A stretch of 35,291 nucleotides of DNA from Spirochaetaceae bacterium (GCA_017623685.1 JAGAOP010000062.1:1-35291); one strand, 5' to 3'. Counted from the stretch's first letter, positions 25,330 to 34,957 are shown. Notes: generated by a model from the letters alone, not told the origin. A program made the numbers and translations.

Positions 25330-26384
25330 ACCAAACAACTAGACTTCAATGTTACTTCGCCAGAAGAAAGAGTTTTTACCGAACCATCTTGCAACTGAAC
25401 AACTAAAGACGCTTGATTATCTATATCTAAAACCTTAGCAGAATAAGATGATTTTTCATCATCGATAATAGGATAAACTGTAACTTCCTTTCCTATCAAA
25501 AACGAATATTTTTTATATTCAGATAAAATTTCATCTTCATCAGTGTTAGATAACTTTATCAACCAGCCTACAACTTCTGCAGCCAAAGCACATCTTGATA
25601 CACAATCATTTCCACCAGCTTCTTTTATTGAACCTGCAATCTCCCATAAATTTTCTGGAATTTGTTCTTGAGGATTATAAATATTTATACCTATTCCGAT
25701 AACTAAGGATTCGATAAGACCTGTTTCAAAATTTGTAATTCCTTCTGTTAAAATTCCACATATTTTTTTACCACCAGCAAAGATATCATTAATCCATTTT
25801 ATTTTTGGCTGAATTTTGCATAATGATTCTAAACTTTTACAAACTGCAACTGCTGCCAAAGTTGTAAAAATGGCACTATGGGTTACACCACCCTTTGGGA
25901 CAGAAATCATTGAAAAATAAACACCTGTTTTTTTAGGAGAAAAAAAACTTCGTCCCAGACGCCCCCTTCCTGAACTTTGACTTTCAGCAAGATATACTGA
26001 ATTATGAATTTTTTTTCCCTCTTTTGAAAGCTCCCCATTTGCTAAACGCAAAGTTGAATATTTTGCTAATAGACCTTTTGCGTATGCATTTGTTGAATCA
26101 ATATCAGAAAAACATTCAACATAAGGAAGTGATTCACTAAATAATTCTGGAAAACCTGTTTGTAAATGATATAAAAAAACTTCTTTTGAAAAATAATCTG
26201 AATTAGCAAAAACATACCCCACCTTTGGGGAACCCTGAATTATACAACCATCTTGACGCAAAATATTAATTGCTTTCCAAATAGCACTACGACTTACGTT
26301 ACATTGTTGAGCCAAAAATTCACCAGAAAGATTTTTTCCATTAGAATGTAAAAATAAATCCAACACTTTATCTTTTGTTTTCAA
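25326..26384 (-). CDS. birA: Bifunctional biotin--protein ligase and biotin operon repressor
   Basis: BirA attaches biotin to carboxylase carrier proteins and, in this bifunctional form, represses biotin genes. The 352-residue protein has an N-terminal winged helix (LSGEFLAQQCNVSRSAIWKAINILRQDG, about 19-46), the ligase core with SQSSGRGRLGRSF (GRGRLGR at 139-145), KWIND (196-200) and a lysine in AGGKKICGILTE, and a C-terminal SH3-like domain (about 300-350). The start is TTG at 26384, supported by AGAGG (26392-26396) seven bases upstream. The DNA-binding domain and the operator in front of bioY together close the regulatory loop. Its gene is convergent with bioN and overlaps it by four bases, with no terminator between. 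Confidence 0.95.
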   Translation of the reverse strand: MKTKDKVLDLFLHSNGKNLSGEFLAQQCNVSRSAIWKAINILRQDGCIIQGSPKVGYVFANSDYFSKEVFLYHLQTGFPELFSESLPYVECFSDIDSTNAYAKGLLAKYSTLRLANGELSKEGKKIHNSVYLAESQSSGRGRLGRSFFSPKKTGVYFSMISVPKGGVTHSAIFTTLAAVAVCKSLESLCKIQPKIKWINDIFAGGKKICGILTEGITNFETGLIESLVIGIGINIYNPQEQIPENLWEIAGSIKEAGGNDCVSRCALAAEVVGWLIKLSNTDEDEILSEYKKYSFLIGKEVTVYPIIDDEKSSYSAKVLDIDNQASLVVQLQDGSVKTLSSGEVTLKSSCLV

Positions 26385-26442
26385 AAGAATACCTCTAAAT
26401 CAGTATAATCATTATATCGATTTATAGCATCATGTAAATAAT

Positions 26443-26480
26443 AAAAAAACTACCCCTGTAAATATTACCTTAGGGTAGTT
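26443..26480 (-). terminator. Terminator of the RsbU/STAS/carboxypeptidase operon
   Basis: On the minus strand AACTACCC and GGGTAGTT (26480-26473 and 26455-26448) form an 8-bp stem, with an inner GTAA/TTAC helix, followed by seven T residues. It lies about 20 bases after the carboxypeptidase stop codon and ahead of the birA promoter. Confidence 0.8.
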
Positions 26481-26502
26481 CTTATAAAAAAGTAAATAAA
26501 AA

Positions 26503-27333
26503 TTATTCTACAGTTTTCCATGCATAAATAAATTCAAGCATAAATTGTTGAACATCTGAAAACCATTTCTTTTGAAATTCAACAGCTTCATTACCTATAT
26601 ATCTGTAGTGCCAACATTCCCAGCGATAACCAGTAACGTCTTCAAAGCCATCAGGATAAGACAAAGACCAACCAAAACTAGGTGCATTTGCAGCAATCCA
26701 TTTTCCCTGAGTGGTTTCAGCAAAACTATCGTCAATAGAACCAAAGTCAATGGCTGTACCTAACTGATGTTGACTAGCTCCAGGAGGGGCACTTTCTCTA
26801 TCTGCAACTTCTTTACCAAGCTGTTTAACATTTCTAGCATACAAATTTGCTTGATAGTCATAAGAACGGAAAGTAGAACTAACAAGAAGTTTCAATCCAT
26901 CTTTTTTAGCTGCTTCTGCCATTTGCCTAAGAGATGCTTCTGCAGGAATTCGTAAAGATAAATCATTTCGATTCAAATTATATGAATCATTTGGTTTAAG
27001 AGAAACAATGTCCTTTGGCACATAATCTTGATCCAAAAAATGCTTTTTGTCCACCAAGGTTAATAGATTATGCGTATCGCTATCCAATACCTTATTTAAA
27101 TCAGCTAAAAATTCTAGTGAGTCCCCGTTTACAATACCATCCCTTGTTCTTTGGGACAAAGTACCCATAACCCTTTGTAACTTCTGCTGTTCCAAAGTTA
27201 AAGTTGTTTCTTGTTTACTTTCAACTGAAATTTTAGAATCCACATTTTTCACTTGTGCTTCGTTAGATTTAGCACAAGCAAAAAAAGAAACAGAACAAAA
27301 CACCACTAGGCCTAAATACAAGCCTCGATTCAT
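26503..27333 (-). CDS. D-alanyl-D-alanine carboxypeptidase, M15 (VanY-like) family, probable lipoprotein
   Basis: M15 peptidases trim the terminal D-alanine from peptidoglycan stem peptides. The 276-residue precursor has a lipoprotein signal peptide (MNRGLYLGLVVFCSVSFFAC, with Cys20 as the lipidated residue; Phe at -3 fits the relaxed spirochaetal lipobox). The zinc-binding motifs are present: SQHQLGTAID (His189, Asp196) and WECWH (Glu239, His242), with the family segment VSSTFRSYDYQ before them. An unstructured linker (about 21-50) would let the domain reach the cell wall from the membrane. The ATG overlaps the STAS gene stop codon by one base (TAATG), so expression is coupled to the signalling genes upstream. 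Confidence 0.9.
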   Translation of the reverse strand: MNRGLYLGLVVFCSVSFFACAKSNEAQVKNVDSKISVESKQETTLTLEQQKLQRVMGTLSQRTRDGIVNGDSLEFLADLNKVLDSDTHNLLTLVDKKHFLDQDYVPKDIVSLKPNDSYNLNRNDLSLRIPAEASLRQMAEAAKKDGLKLLVSSTFRSYDYQANLYARNVKQLGKEVADRESAPPGASQHQLGTAIDFGSIDDSFAETTQGKWIAANAPSFGWSLSYPDGFEDVTGYRWECWHYRYIGNEAVEFQKKWFSDVQQFMLEFIYAWKTVE

Positions 27334-27659
27334 TAAAGAACCTCTGTAACAGTTTGTATTATATGGAATGTATCCACAAAACCTGTTGCTTCAATGGCTT
27401 TTTGTGCTCCTGGCGAAGGACGCATTATATATAAAGTATGCCCACATTCTTCCCCATCGTTATAGGTACCTAAAATTACACTCATTCCAGATGAATCAAC
27501 AGATACAACTTCAGCCATATCAAGAACAAGACTTGCTTCCTGAATCAAAGTAAAAGCCTTTTGCTGAAACTCTGTGAAATTGTAGGAATCTATAACTCCA
27601 TTTAACTCTAAAAGCACGTAGTTTGCACCACGTTTTTCTTTCATCTTTAATTGTTCCAT
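27333..27659 (-). CDS. STAS-domain anti-sigma factor antagonist (SpoIIAA/RsbV-like)
   Basis: Proteins of this family bind and neutralise an anti-sigma factor or another partner when unphosphorylated. The 108-residue product is a single STAS domain: VLLELNGVIDSYNFTEFQQ, then LVLDMAEVVSVDSSGMSVILG with the usual phospho-acceptor serine as Ser57 (second Ser of DSSG), and LYIMRPSPGAQKAIEATGF. The ATG at 27659 has GAGGAG in front of it. It follows two RsbU-type phosphatase genes, the enzymes expected to remove its phosphate. No RsbW/SpoIIAB-type kinase is encoded in the window, so the kinase and the final target must be elsewhere or the switch works differently. Confidence 0.92.
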   Translation of the reverse strand: MEQLKMKEKRGANYVLLELNGVIDSYNFTEFQQKAFTLIQEASLVLDMAEVVSVDSSGMSVILGTYNDGEECGHTLYIMRPSPGAQKAIEATGFVDTFHIIQTVTEVL

Positions 27660-27685
27660 AAAAAACTCCTCTTAAATTAATTCAA

Positions 27686-29872
27686 TCAAGCTTCTTGAGC
27701 TGGAGCTACTGGGGCTTGCTCTACAGTTGGTTTTTTAGCACCAATATATTTAAGAGCAAGAATAGTAATATCTGCTTCCAATTCCTTTGAAGTAAAAGAA
27801 AGCAAGTTGTCATAAGTAAATTGAGCAATTTTTTCGGAAGTATAGTTCATATTTTCCAAAATAGATTTTTGAATCCTATCCTTACCGAAAATTTCACCTC
27901 GCAACGAATGTGATTCAATCAAACCATCTGTACAAGCAAAGATAATATCTCCAGCATTCAAAGAAACCTTCTTTACTTTTAGAAGTTTTTCAACATTTTT
28001 GGCAAAACCTAAAACCTTACCATCACCCTGAATTTCAATAACGTTGTTATATGCCTGTGTATACAACATCAAAGCTGGCACACCACAGTTGATGTAATAC
28101 ATAACATTTGCCTTAAAATCAACTAAAGCAAAAAGTCCTGAAAAGAACGTTCCTTTTGGAAGGTTAAAACGAATAAATGCATTTACCTTTTGAATCAATT
28201 CTTTAAAGTCTTTTGTTTCAGCCAAGAAGGTTCTAATAATAGACTTCAAGATAACCATGGACATACTGGCAGTAATACCTTTACCGCTCATTGAACCAAG
28301 AACTAAAATATGTCTGTCATCTGTAAGTCGGATAAAGTCGATAAACTCACCACCAATGTTATGAGCAGGAACCATTAAGTATCCAGCATCAACCTTTGGA
28401 TTCTTAATAAAGTCCATATTTTCCTGAATAGACCTAATAATCTGGTCTGACATCTTAATTTCTCGGTTTACAGTACCAACAACTGACTCGTTAGCCATAC
28501 TGTGCATATAGTAACCAATCAAGAAGAAGTATGAATATAGCTTTTGGAATACAGAATAGTCATATTGAGTGTACATATTTCCAAGGCGTTTTTCATTTAG
28601 CAACATTATTCCCAACAAACGTCGGCTTTCAACAAACAAAATACAAACTTCTGAATTAGTTTCTTGGAACAAAACACGCATTTTGTCTTTTACAGAACTT
28701 AATGAATATTGTTGATCTAATTGATTCTTAAACACTATGTTTCGGTTAATATTCAACAAAGTATCAAAAACAGGGTCGTCAGTAGGAATACTATAATTTA
28801 ATCCAGTTGTACTGTATACGGTATCAAAAGACATTCCGTTTGCCATAAGAATTGTCATTCCTGTAGTACCAATGTTATTAGATAAAATCATATCAACATT
28901 ACCGGTTACTTCTTCTGCACCACCATCGTAATCCAAAGATGCAAGTTCTTTTTCAAGCTGTTTTTCGTAACTTTCTGTAAAAGCACTCCGTTTTTTTGCA
29001 AAATATTTCTTCATAAGATGTACATAAGTCATCAAAGTAACAACTATAACTAATGAAATCAATAAGAAGATTGCAGGTGAAGTTTGTCTATAACTTACTA
29101 ATACTCCAATTCCAACTCCAGCTATTGAACCAGGAATTAAATAAAGCAACAGTATTTCTAATACTTTTTGTCCTAAGTATGACAAATCAAAAAGCATATT
29201 TGCTACAACAGATTTATACAAAAAGAACAATAATATTGTATAAACTATTGGATTTAATGAATTAAGCATAGGAATACTAGGTGTGATTTGCTGGAACAAG
29301 AAATATACTGCTTCAAAAATCAGAAATGCTAAAATATTAATTAACATCTTCTGACGAGCTAAAGGTGTCTTTCTATTTGAAGGCTTAATCAACATTACAA
29401 TAATTGTAACCAAGGGCATCAAATACAAGAAAAAGTATTCAATAGCCTGCATCCATGTAATATTCAAACCTTGAATTATCTGACCAGAAACTATAACAGT
29501 TCCTTTTTCTAAAGATAAAGAAACGGACTGAATCTTTGTAAATACAAAATATATCGCCGCAATAGCAATTATGCCTTTCAATAATTTTACTGTAAAAGAA
29601 CGTTTAAATGTAGGAAACTGAATACAGTAAAAACATGCAAACATCAAAAACATCATGTGGACGAAAATTGTAATTTTACCCAAAAGACTCCAGATTTTTA
29701 TATCAGGATAATAAGGCATTAACAGCATTACACACTGCAAAGCGGTTCCAGCTATAAGCACAAGGATAGAATCAACAAAGGCGTCTTTGCGTATATTAAA
29801 AACCTTATCAACATGAAATGAAAACCAGAGAAGAAAACCAATTAAAACTATTAAAAGTACTAAATATATCAT
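27686..29872 (-). CDS. Membrane protein with degenerate SpoIIE/RsbU-type phosphatase domain
   Basis: The 728-residue protein has about eight membrane helices in residues 1-285, a helical linker (290-315), a middle region with GAF-like character (about 325-465, tentative) and a C-terminal SpoIIE/PP2C fold (about 470-710). In active relatives four Asp residues hold the metals. Here the first motif reads IGGEF (Glu509 in place of Asp), the second reads LGSMSGKG (Ser527 in place of the Asp of GDVSGKG), while TDG (Asp649) and ADIT (Asp701) are kept. Catalysis by the usual two-metal mechanism is therefore doubtful. An Ala/Pro-rich tail (711-728) ends the protein. It starts two bases after the stop of the intact phosphatase gene, with GAGGG as ribosome site, so the two are made together. 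It may act as a membrane sensor or regulator rather than an enzyme. Confidence 0.85.
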   Translation of the reverse strand: MIYLVLLIVLIGFLLWFSFHVDKVFNIRKDAFVDSILVLIAGTALQCVMLLMPYYPDIKIWSLLGKITIFVHMMFLMFACFYCIQFPTFKRSFTVKLLKGIIAIAAIYFVFTKIQSVSLSLEKGTVIVSGQIIQGLNITWMQAIEYFFLYLMPLVTIIVMLIKPSNRKTPLARQKMLINILAFLIFEAVYFLFQQITPSIPMLNSLNPIVYTILLFFLYKSVVANMLFDLSYLGQKVLEILLLYLIPGSIAGVGIGVLVSYRQTSPAIFLLISLVIVVTLMTYVHLMKKYFAKKRSAFTESYEKQLEKELASLDYDGGAEEVTGNVDMILSNNIGTTGMTILMANGMSFDTVYSTTGLNYSIPTDDPVFDTLLNINRNIVFKNQLDQQYSLSSVKDKMRVLFQETNSEVCILFVESRRLLGIMLLNEKRLGNMYTQYDYSVFQKLYSYFFLIGYYMHSMANESVVGTVNREIKMSDQIIRSIQENMDFIKNPKVDAGYLMVPAHNIGGEFIDFIRLTDDRHILVLGSMSGKGITASMSMVILKSIIRTFLAETKDFKELIQKVNAFIRFNLPKGTFFSGLFALVDFKANVMYYINCGVPALMLYTQAYNNVIEIQGDGKVLGFAKNVEKLLKVKKVSLNAGDIIFACTDGLIESHSLRGEIFGKDRIQKSILENMNYTSEKIAQFTYDNLLSFTSKELEADITILALKYIGAKKPTVEQAPVAPAQEA

Positions 29873-29874
29873 AA

Positions 29875-31254
29875 TTATCCCTCTACCTTAGCTACTAACA
29901 TTGTAACGTCGTCACGTAATTTCTTATCACCATTATACGTAAGAACAAGATTTGCAATATCATTAACAAATTCTTCGGCGGATTTACGAGCGCCGTTTTT
30001 AATTGTATCAAGATAAAGCTCTGTATTACCCAATTCAACGCCGTCTTTATCCATAACTTCTGATACACCGTCAGAAGCCATAAGAATTAAGTCTCCCTTG
30101 AACAAACGCTGTTCAGCTGGAACAATATCGTCCAATTCAATAATACCAACAAGAGAACAGTTTGATGTAAGAGGTTTAATTTTATATCCATCAGGGGCTC
30201 TAGTAACAATAATTGGGTCGGACATAGAAGCATTTACATAACGAATAGTCATGTTTTCTGTATCAACAATACCGATGAACAAAACTGTATACTTATCTTG
30301 AAGGTGCATGTTTTTAATAGCACGGTCAACTGCTTTAACAACACTTGCCAAATCTTCTTTATCTTCTACGATTTTAACAGTGTTCATAACCAAACCCATA
30401 ACCAAAGCAGCTGCAAGCCCCTTACCAGAAACGTCACCTAGCATCAACAAAGTTTTGTGTTCATCGAAAGGAAGAACAGTGTAATAGTCACCAGATACGT
30501 TTACAAGAGGACGGAAATAAGCAGCCAAATCTAATTTAGGAATATCAGGCATTTTTTGAGGCAAGAAAGACTTTTGAATATCTGCCAACAAAGACCATTC
30601 TTTTGAAAGCTGAGCTATTTCACTAAGAGAGCTAATAATCTTTTCTCTTTCTCTAAAACGATTAAATTCTTCAAAAAGTGAATCATAAATTAATTTGTCA
30701 AACAAGTGAGTATACTTACAGAATACATAAAAATGCATTTTCCCAAGAACCAAGAAAAATCCTCGAGAATTTCTATAATCAGAGGTTAAACCAAATTCTT
30801 TATCAATAAAGTAAATTCCATCAGTATTAACTTCAGAAAAGTTCAAATCCAAAACACGCATTGTTTCAGGGGAACAAGTCAACCTATCAGGACTGTTATA
30901 TATTACATAATTTTTGTTTCTATCAATGTACAAAACGGAACAGTCACCTGACACTTCTAAAATAGATCCAACTATTTCAAAAAAGTCATCAAGGGAGTAA
31001 CAAAAGCGTAACTTCTCTGTGAAATTTGTAAGAAGCTGAGTTTCATTTGTATAAAGGGCCTTTTGCTCCAAGCGTTTTACAAGCCAATTATACACACCAT
31101 CACTGCAAAGTTGCAACAGTACAAAAACAATAGCTGTGCATATTGCAAAAAATTGCAATGACACGTTTGGTATGAAAAACACACACAGTACAAATAATAA
31201 ACAGATACCACAATTAATGGCAAACAAGCTTAACCGACGTTTGGTTTTAAACAT
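29875..31254 (-). CDS. SpoIIE/RsbU-type serine phosphatase with membrane anchor
   Basis: The enzyme is expected to dephosphorylate a STAS-domain protein, here the one encoded two genes downstream. The 459-residue protein has two hydrophobic segments (about 10-29 and 32-50), a GAF-like region (about 70-195, tentative), a coiled-coil linker ending in LLADIQKSFLPQKMP (222-236) and the PP2C-type domain. All four metal-binding acids are present: Asp256 in VSGDYYTV, Asp274 in GDVSGKG, Asp395 in ASDG and Asp449 in RDDVTML. It is the first gene of the four-gene operon; the ATG at 31254 has GGGAG six bases upstream. It should be the catalytic member of the phosphatase pair. Confidence 0.92.
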   Translation of the reverse strand: MFKTKRRLSLFAINCGICLLFVLCVFFIPNVSLQFFAICTAIVFVLLQLCSDGVYNWLVKRLEQKALYTNETQLLTNFTEKLRFCYSLDDFFEIVGSILEVSGDCSVLYIDRNKNYVIYNSPDRLTCSPETMRVLDLNFSEVNTDGIYFIDKEFGLTSDYRNSRGFFLVLGKMHFYVFCKYTHLFDKLIYDSLFEEFNRFREREKIISSLSEIAQLSKEWSLLADIQKSFLPQKMPDIPKLDLAAYFRPLVNVSGDYYTVLPFDEHKTLLMLGDVSGKGLAAALVMGLVMNTVKIVEDKEDLASVVKAVDRAIKNMHLQDKYTVLFIGIVDTENMTIRYVNASMSDPIIVTRAPDGYKIKPLTSNCSLVGIIELDDIVPAEQRLFKGDLILMASDGVSEVMDKDGVELGNTELYLDTIKNGARKSAEEFVNDIANLVLTYNGDKKLRDDVTMLVAKVEG

Positions 31255-31364
31255 AGGTGCTCCCCAATCAAAAAGTTTAAATCACCCTAATCTAAAAAAA
31301 TAAATCAGAGATTTTTAGAATTCCAAAATCAACAGATTTTAAAAATTCAACTTTATCAGTTTTT

Positions 31365-31373
31365 ATTATATCA
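31365..31373 (-). promoter_or_regulatory. Candidate promoter of the RsbU/STAS operon
   Basis: On the minus strand TGA-TATAAT (31373 to 31365) is a consensus extended -10. No clear -35 is seen. The predicted leader is about 105 bases and includes a small inverted repeat (GATTTT/AAAATC, around 31310-31330). The region 31255-31474 otherwise holds only this and the dnaJ hairpin. Confidence 0.5.
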
Positions 31374-31404
31374 CACCTATTAAAAAAAAGATAGAAAAAT
31401 TTTT

Positions 31405-31440
31405 TAAATCTGGTAAAAAAATATTTTTTACCAGATTTTA
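31405..31440 (-). terminator. Hairpin downstream of dnaJ, probable terminator
   Basis: AAATCTGGTAAAAAA and its complement form a nearly perfect stem of about 15 bp about 35 bases after the dnaJ stop codon. The T run after it on the minus strand is delayed by six A residues, so termination is likely but not textbook. Confidence 0.6.
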
Positions 31441-31474
31441 TGGTTAGTTTTCTAATTAATTATTCAAAAAAGAG

Positions 31475-32599
31475 TTAAAATCTTATCGAAGAAAGAGAAA
31501 CGGGTTGAGGGGAATCTGTAGCACCCTCTAATTTTGCAAATTCTTCTAAAAGGGATTTTTGCTTTGAAGATAGTTTTTCTGGAACATGAACCAAAATTTT
31601 AATATACAAATCCCCTTTACGAGAAGAACCTGTAACAGGAACACCTTCGTCACGAAGTCGTAGCAGTTTACCGTTTTGAGTACCTGCAGGAATTTTTAAT
31701 TTAAATTTATTACCATCAAGGGCAGTTACATAAATCTCAGCACCTAATGTTGCTTGAGCAAGAGAAATTGAAATTGCACAATACAAGTCATTTCCATCTC
31801 GCTCATAATACTGATGATTAGCAACATGTATTACAACAACTAAATCCCCTGCAGGTCCACCATTTCTACCTGCATCACCTTGGCGAGGAATTGTAATACG
31901 CTTACCATTATCTGTTCCAGCAGGTATTTTAATACTTACTTTTTTACGTTTTTGTTGCAATCCATTTCCACCGCAAACCTTACAAGGTGAATCAATAACA
32001 GAACCGGAACCTTGACAAGTAGGACATGGCTGAGCGATAGCAAAAAAACCTGAGCTTCTTCTAATCTGACCGGTACCTTGACAAGTTCCACAAGTTTTTC
32101 GCTTTGAACCTTTTTCACCACCAGTTCCATGACAAGCTTCACATGCTTCGTTATGTTGAAATTGAATTTGCTTTTCTGTACCGTATACAGCTTCTTGAAA
32201 TGTTATTTCTAAATCGTATCGAAGGCTTGCTCCTTGACCAGCTGCTTCTGCAGAACGACGGCGACTTCCACCACCGAATAAATTTTCGAACATTCCACCA
32301 AAATCGCCAAACAAATCGCTAAAATCATTAAATGCATGGGAAAATCCACCAGAAGCTCCACCACCACCCATTCCTTCTAAGCCAGCAAAACCATATTGAT
32401 CATAAATTTGACGCTTTTGATCATCAGATAAAATTTCATAGGCTTCTGTTGCCTCTTTAAACTTTTCTTCTGCTACCTTATCTCCAGGGTTTTTATCCGG
32501 ATGATATTTTATCGCTAATTTGCGATATGCTCTTTTTATTTCATCTTTCGATGCGTTTTTTTCAACTCCGATAACTTCGTAATAATCCCGTTTTGCCAT
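31475..32599 (-). CDS. dnaJ: Chaperone DnaJ (Hsp40)
   Basis: DnaJ delivers unfolded proteins to DnaK and stimulates its ATPase. The 374-residue protein is a type I DnaJ: J domain with HPD at 33-35, a Gly/Phe-rich stretch (about 72-112), four CxxCxGxG zinc motifs (Cys153/156, Cys170/173, Cys192/195, Cys206/209) and the C-terminal substrate domains. The ATG at 32599 has AGAAGG about nine bases upstream. It is separated from dnaK by 145 bases that include a terminator-like hairpin, so it probably has its own promoter or depends on partial read-through. No CIRCE operator is seen in front of it. Confidence 0.97.
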   Translation of the reverse strand: MAKRDYYEVIGVEKNASKDEIKRAYRKLAIKYHPDKNPGDKVAEEKFKEATEAYEILSDDQKRQIYDQYGFAGLEGMGGGGASGGFSHAFNDFSDLFGDFGGMFENLFGGGSRRRSAEAAGQGASLRYDLEITFQEAVYGTEKQIQFQHNEACEACHGTGGEKGSKRKTCGTCQGTGQIRRSSGFFAIAQPCPTCQGSGSVIDSPCKVCGGNGLQQKRKKVSIKIPAGTDNGKRITIPRQGDAGRNGGPAGDLVVVIHVANHQYYERDGNDLYCAISISLAQATLGAEIYVTALDGNKFKLKIPAGTQNGKLLRLRDEGVPVTGSSRKGDLYIKILVHVPEKLSSKQKSLLEEFAKLEGATDSPQPVSLSSIRF

Positions 32600-32670
32600 T
32601 ATTTTTAGCCTTCTGTGTTATACAATTATCAATATATTATCAAAAAAAAAGGATAGGTGCAACAATATTG

Positions 32671-32720
32671 AAAAAGGACTGATTTGGAATTGTAGAAAAA
32701 CTACTTTAACAAATCAGTCC
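32671..32720 (-). terminator. Terminator after dnaK
   Basis: On the minus strand GGACTGATTT (32720-32711) pairs perfectly with AAATCAGTCC (32685-32676), followed by five T residues. A smaller GTAG/CTAC hairpin sits in the loop. It would separate dnaK and dnaJ transcription. Confidence 0.82.
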
Positions 32721-32744
32721 ATTCCATAGGTTTAATGAAGAATA

Positions 32745-34667
32745 TTATTTATCATCATCCATAACTTCATAATCTACATCGTCAGCAGAACCCTTTGCTG
32801 TAGAATCTGTATTTCCTTGTGAAGAAGATGCATCTGCACCACCCATGTCTCCACCAGAAGCTTGTTGCTGCTTATATACTTCTTCTGCAATTTTATATGA
32901 AGCTTGCTTTAATTCTTCAGTTTTAGCTTTAATTGCATCTACATCATCACCTGCTAAAGCTTGTTTTAGAGCTGCAACTGCATCTTCAATTTGCTGTTTG
33001 TCAGCAGAAGAAATTTTATCTCCCAAATCCTTAATACTTTTTTCTGTAGCATAAACCAATGAATCAGCTTCATTTCTAACTTCTACACGTTCTCTTTCTT
33101 TTTTGTCAGCTTCTGCATTTGCTTCTGCTTCTTTAACCATTCTGTCAATTTCGCTGTCGCTTAGACCACTTGAACTTTCGATACGAACAGATTGTTCTTT
33201 TCCTGTAGCCAAATCCTTTGCAGAAACGTGAACAATACCATTAACGTCAATATCAAAAGTAACTTCGATTTGTGGAACACCACGAGGAGCAGCAGGAATA
33301 CCGATTAAGTCAAAATGACCTAGAGTTCGATTCTGAGCAGCCATTTCACGTTCACCCTGCAAAACGTGAATAGATACAGCAGTTTGACCGTCTGCAGCAG
33401 TAGAGAAAATCTGGCTCTTACGGGTAGGAATAGTTGTGTTTCTTTCAATAAGTCTTGTGAATACACCACCCATTGTTTCAATACCCAAAGAAAGTGGAGT
33501 TACATCCACCAATACCATTTCTTTATTAACCTCACCACCGATGATACCTCCCTGAATAGCAGCACCAACGGCAACAGCTTCGTCAGGATTAACACCCTTT
33601 GAACCTTCTCTACCAAATAGTTCCTTTACAACTTGCATAACCTTTGGCATACGAGTAGAACCACCAACTAAAAGAACTTCATCAATTTTGTCAGCAGAAA
33701 TACCAGCATCTTTTAGTGCTTTACGACAAGGTTCTTTTGTGCGTTCCAACAAATCTTCTGTCATTTGTTCAAATTTTGCTCTTGTCAAGGATTTTTGCAA
33801 GTGCTTAGCACCTGTTGCATCCGCTGTAATAAATGGCAAATTGATTTCTGTGCTAGCAACTGAAGAAAGTTCAATCTTTGCTTTTTCAGCTGCTTCACGC
33901 AAACGCTGCAAAGCCATTCTATCTTGAGACAAATCAATTCCTGTATCTGCTTTGAACTCATCAATTAACCAGTTAATAATGCGACGGTCAAAGTCATCTC
34001 CTCCAAGGTGAGTATCACCATTTGTAGATCTTACTTCAAAAACACCATCACCTAATTCAAGGATTGAAATATCGAAAGTACCACCACCAAGGTCGTAAAC
34101 AGCAATAGTTTTTTCTGATTCTTGGTCCTTATTAAAACCATAAGCCAAAGCTGCTGCTGTAGGTTCGTTAATAATACGTTTTACGTCCAAACCTGCAATC
34201 TTTCCAGCATCTTTTGTTGCCTGACGCTGAGCATCGTTAAAATAAGCAGGTACAGTAATTACTGCTCCTGTAACTTCTTCGCCAAGATAATCTTCTGCAG
34301 TTTTCTTCATTTTTTGAAGAATAAAGGCACTGATTTCCTGTGGAGAATATTCTTTACCATTAATATCAATGCGTACATTGTCACCATGTTCCACAACCTT
34401 GTATGGAACCATTTTTGCTTCACCTGATAATTCGCCATAGCGCTGACCAATAAAACGCTTAATTGAATAAACAGTATTTTCTGGGTTTGTTACCATTTGA
34501 TTTTTAGCAGGTTGACCTACTACACGTTCACCCTTAGCGGTAAAACCTACGATAGATGGTGTTGTGCGTCCACCTTCTGAATTCTGAATAACAACAGGTT
34601 CACCACCTTCCACTACTGCAACACAAGAGTTTGTTGTTCCTAAGTCAATTCCAATAATCTTTCCCAT
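32745..34667 (-). CDS. dnaK: Chaperone DnaK (Hsp70)
   Basis: DnaK is the main ATP-dependent folding chaperone. The 640-residue protein is complete: GIDLGTTNS at the start, [47 protein letters not shown] and [12 protein letters not shown] of the nucleotide-binding domain, then the linker-proximal [15 protein letters not shown], the substrate domain with [15 protein letters not shown], and the lid with a Gly/Ser-rich tail ending in [12 protein letters not shown]. The ATG has AGGAGA upstream; that same ribosome-binding site and ATG recur twice in the 348-base gap toward grpE. grpE and dnaK are on the same strand and probably one heat-shock operon. No CIRCE element is visible in the gap. Confidence 0.98.
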   Translation of the reverse strand: MGKIIGIDLGTTNSCVAVVEGGEPVVIQNSEGGRTTPSIVGFTAKGERVVGQPAKNQMVTNPENTVYSIKRFIGQRYGELSGEAKMVPYKVVEHGDNVRIDINGKEYSPQEISAFILQKMKKTAEDYLGEEVTGAVITVPAYFNDAQRQATKDAGKIAGLDVKRIINEPTAAALAYGFNKDQESEKTIAVYDLGGGTFDISILELGDGVFEVRSTNGDTHLGGDDFDRRIINWLIDEFKADTGIDLSQDRMALQRLREAAEKAKIELSSVASTEINLPFITADATGAKHLQKSLTRAKFEQMTEDLLERTKEPCRKALKDAGISADKIDEVLLVGGSTRMPKVMQVVKELFGREGSKGVNPDEAVAVGAAIQGGIIGGEVNKEMVLVDVTPLSLGIETMGGVFTRLIERNTTIPTRKSQIFSTAADGQTAVSIHVLQGEREMAAQNRTLGHFDLIGIPAAPRGVPQIEVTFDIDVNGIVHVSAKDLATGKEQSVRIESSSGLSDSEIDRMVKEAEANAEADKKERERVEVRNEADSLVYATEKSIKDLGDKISSADKQQIEDAVAALKQALAGDDVDAIKAKTEELKQASYKIAEEVYKQQQASGGDMGGADASSSQGNTDSTAKGSADDVDYEVMDDDK

Positions 34668-34700
34668 AATTTCTCCTATTGTAAGTTTATGAAGAAAACT

Positions 34701-34823
34701 TCAGTTTTCCAATAAATTTACAAGTTGCCGTTTCGAACATTGAGAGAAACAGCAGTAAATATACAAGTTTGCTATGCAAACTTGAAATGAAATGTAAAAC
34801 ACTATGTGTGTGTAACATTTCAT
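34701..34823 (-). CDS. Possible 40-residue small ORF inside the dnaK leader repeat
   Basis: An ATG at 34823 with a strong AGGAG eight bases upstream opens a 40-codon frame ending in TGA at 34701. The product would be hydrophobic and cysteine-rich (starts MKCYTHIVFY, contains CIANLYIYCC). It matches no family I know. It lies wholly in repeat and hairpin sequence, so translation may only serve regulation or may be an accident of duplication. Confidence 0.25.
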   Translation of the reverse strand: MKCYTHIVFYISFQVCIANLYIYCCFSQCSKRQLVNLLEN

Positions 34824-34912
34824 TAATTCTCCTAATTAAAAATTTGTAAGGAATTATCAAATTCCGAACAATTTTTTAAGTTGTCGTTTCGTAATAAAAT
34901 AAGAAACGACTG

Positions 34913-34957
34913 TTAATTATATAGATTGCTCGGTACAAAGGGTACCGAACAATTCAT
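34913..34957 (-). CDS. Possible 14-residue leader peptide in the dnaK leader repeat
   Basis: An ATG at 34957 behind the same AGGAGAAATT sequence as dnaK opens a 14-codon frame (MNCSVPFVPSNLYN). It shares the pattern M-x-C and NLY with the 40-residue frame in the next repeat unit, as expected if both derive from one ancestral copy. Confidence 0.2.
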   Translation of the reverse strand: MNCSVPFVPSNLYN

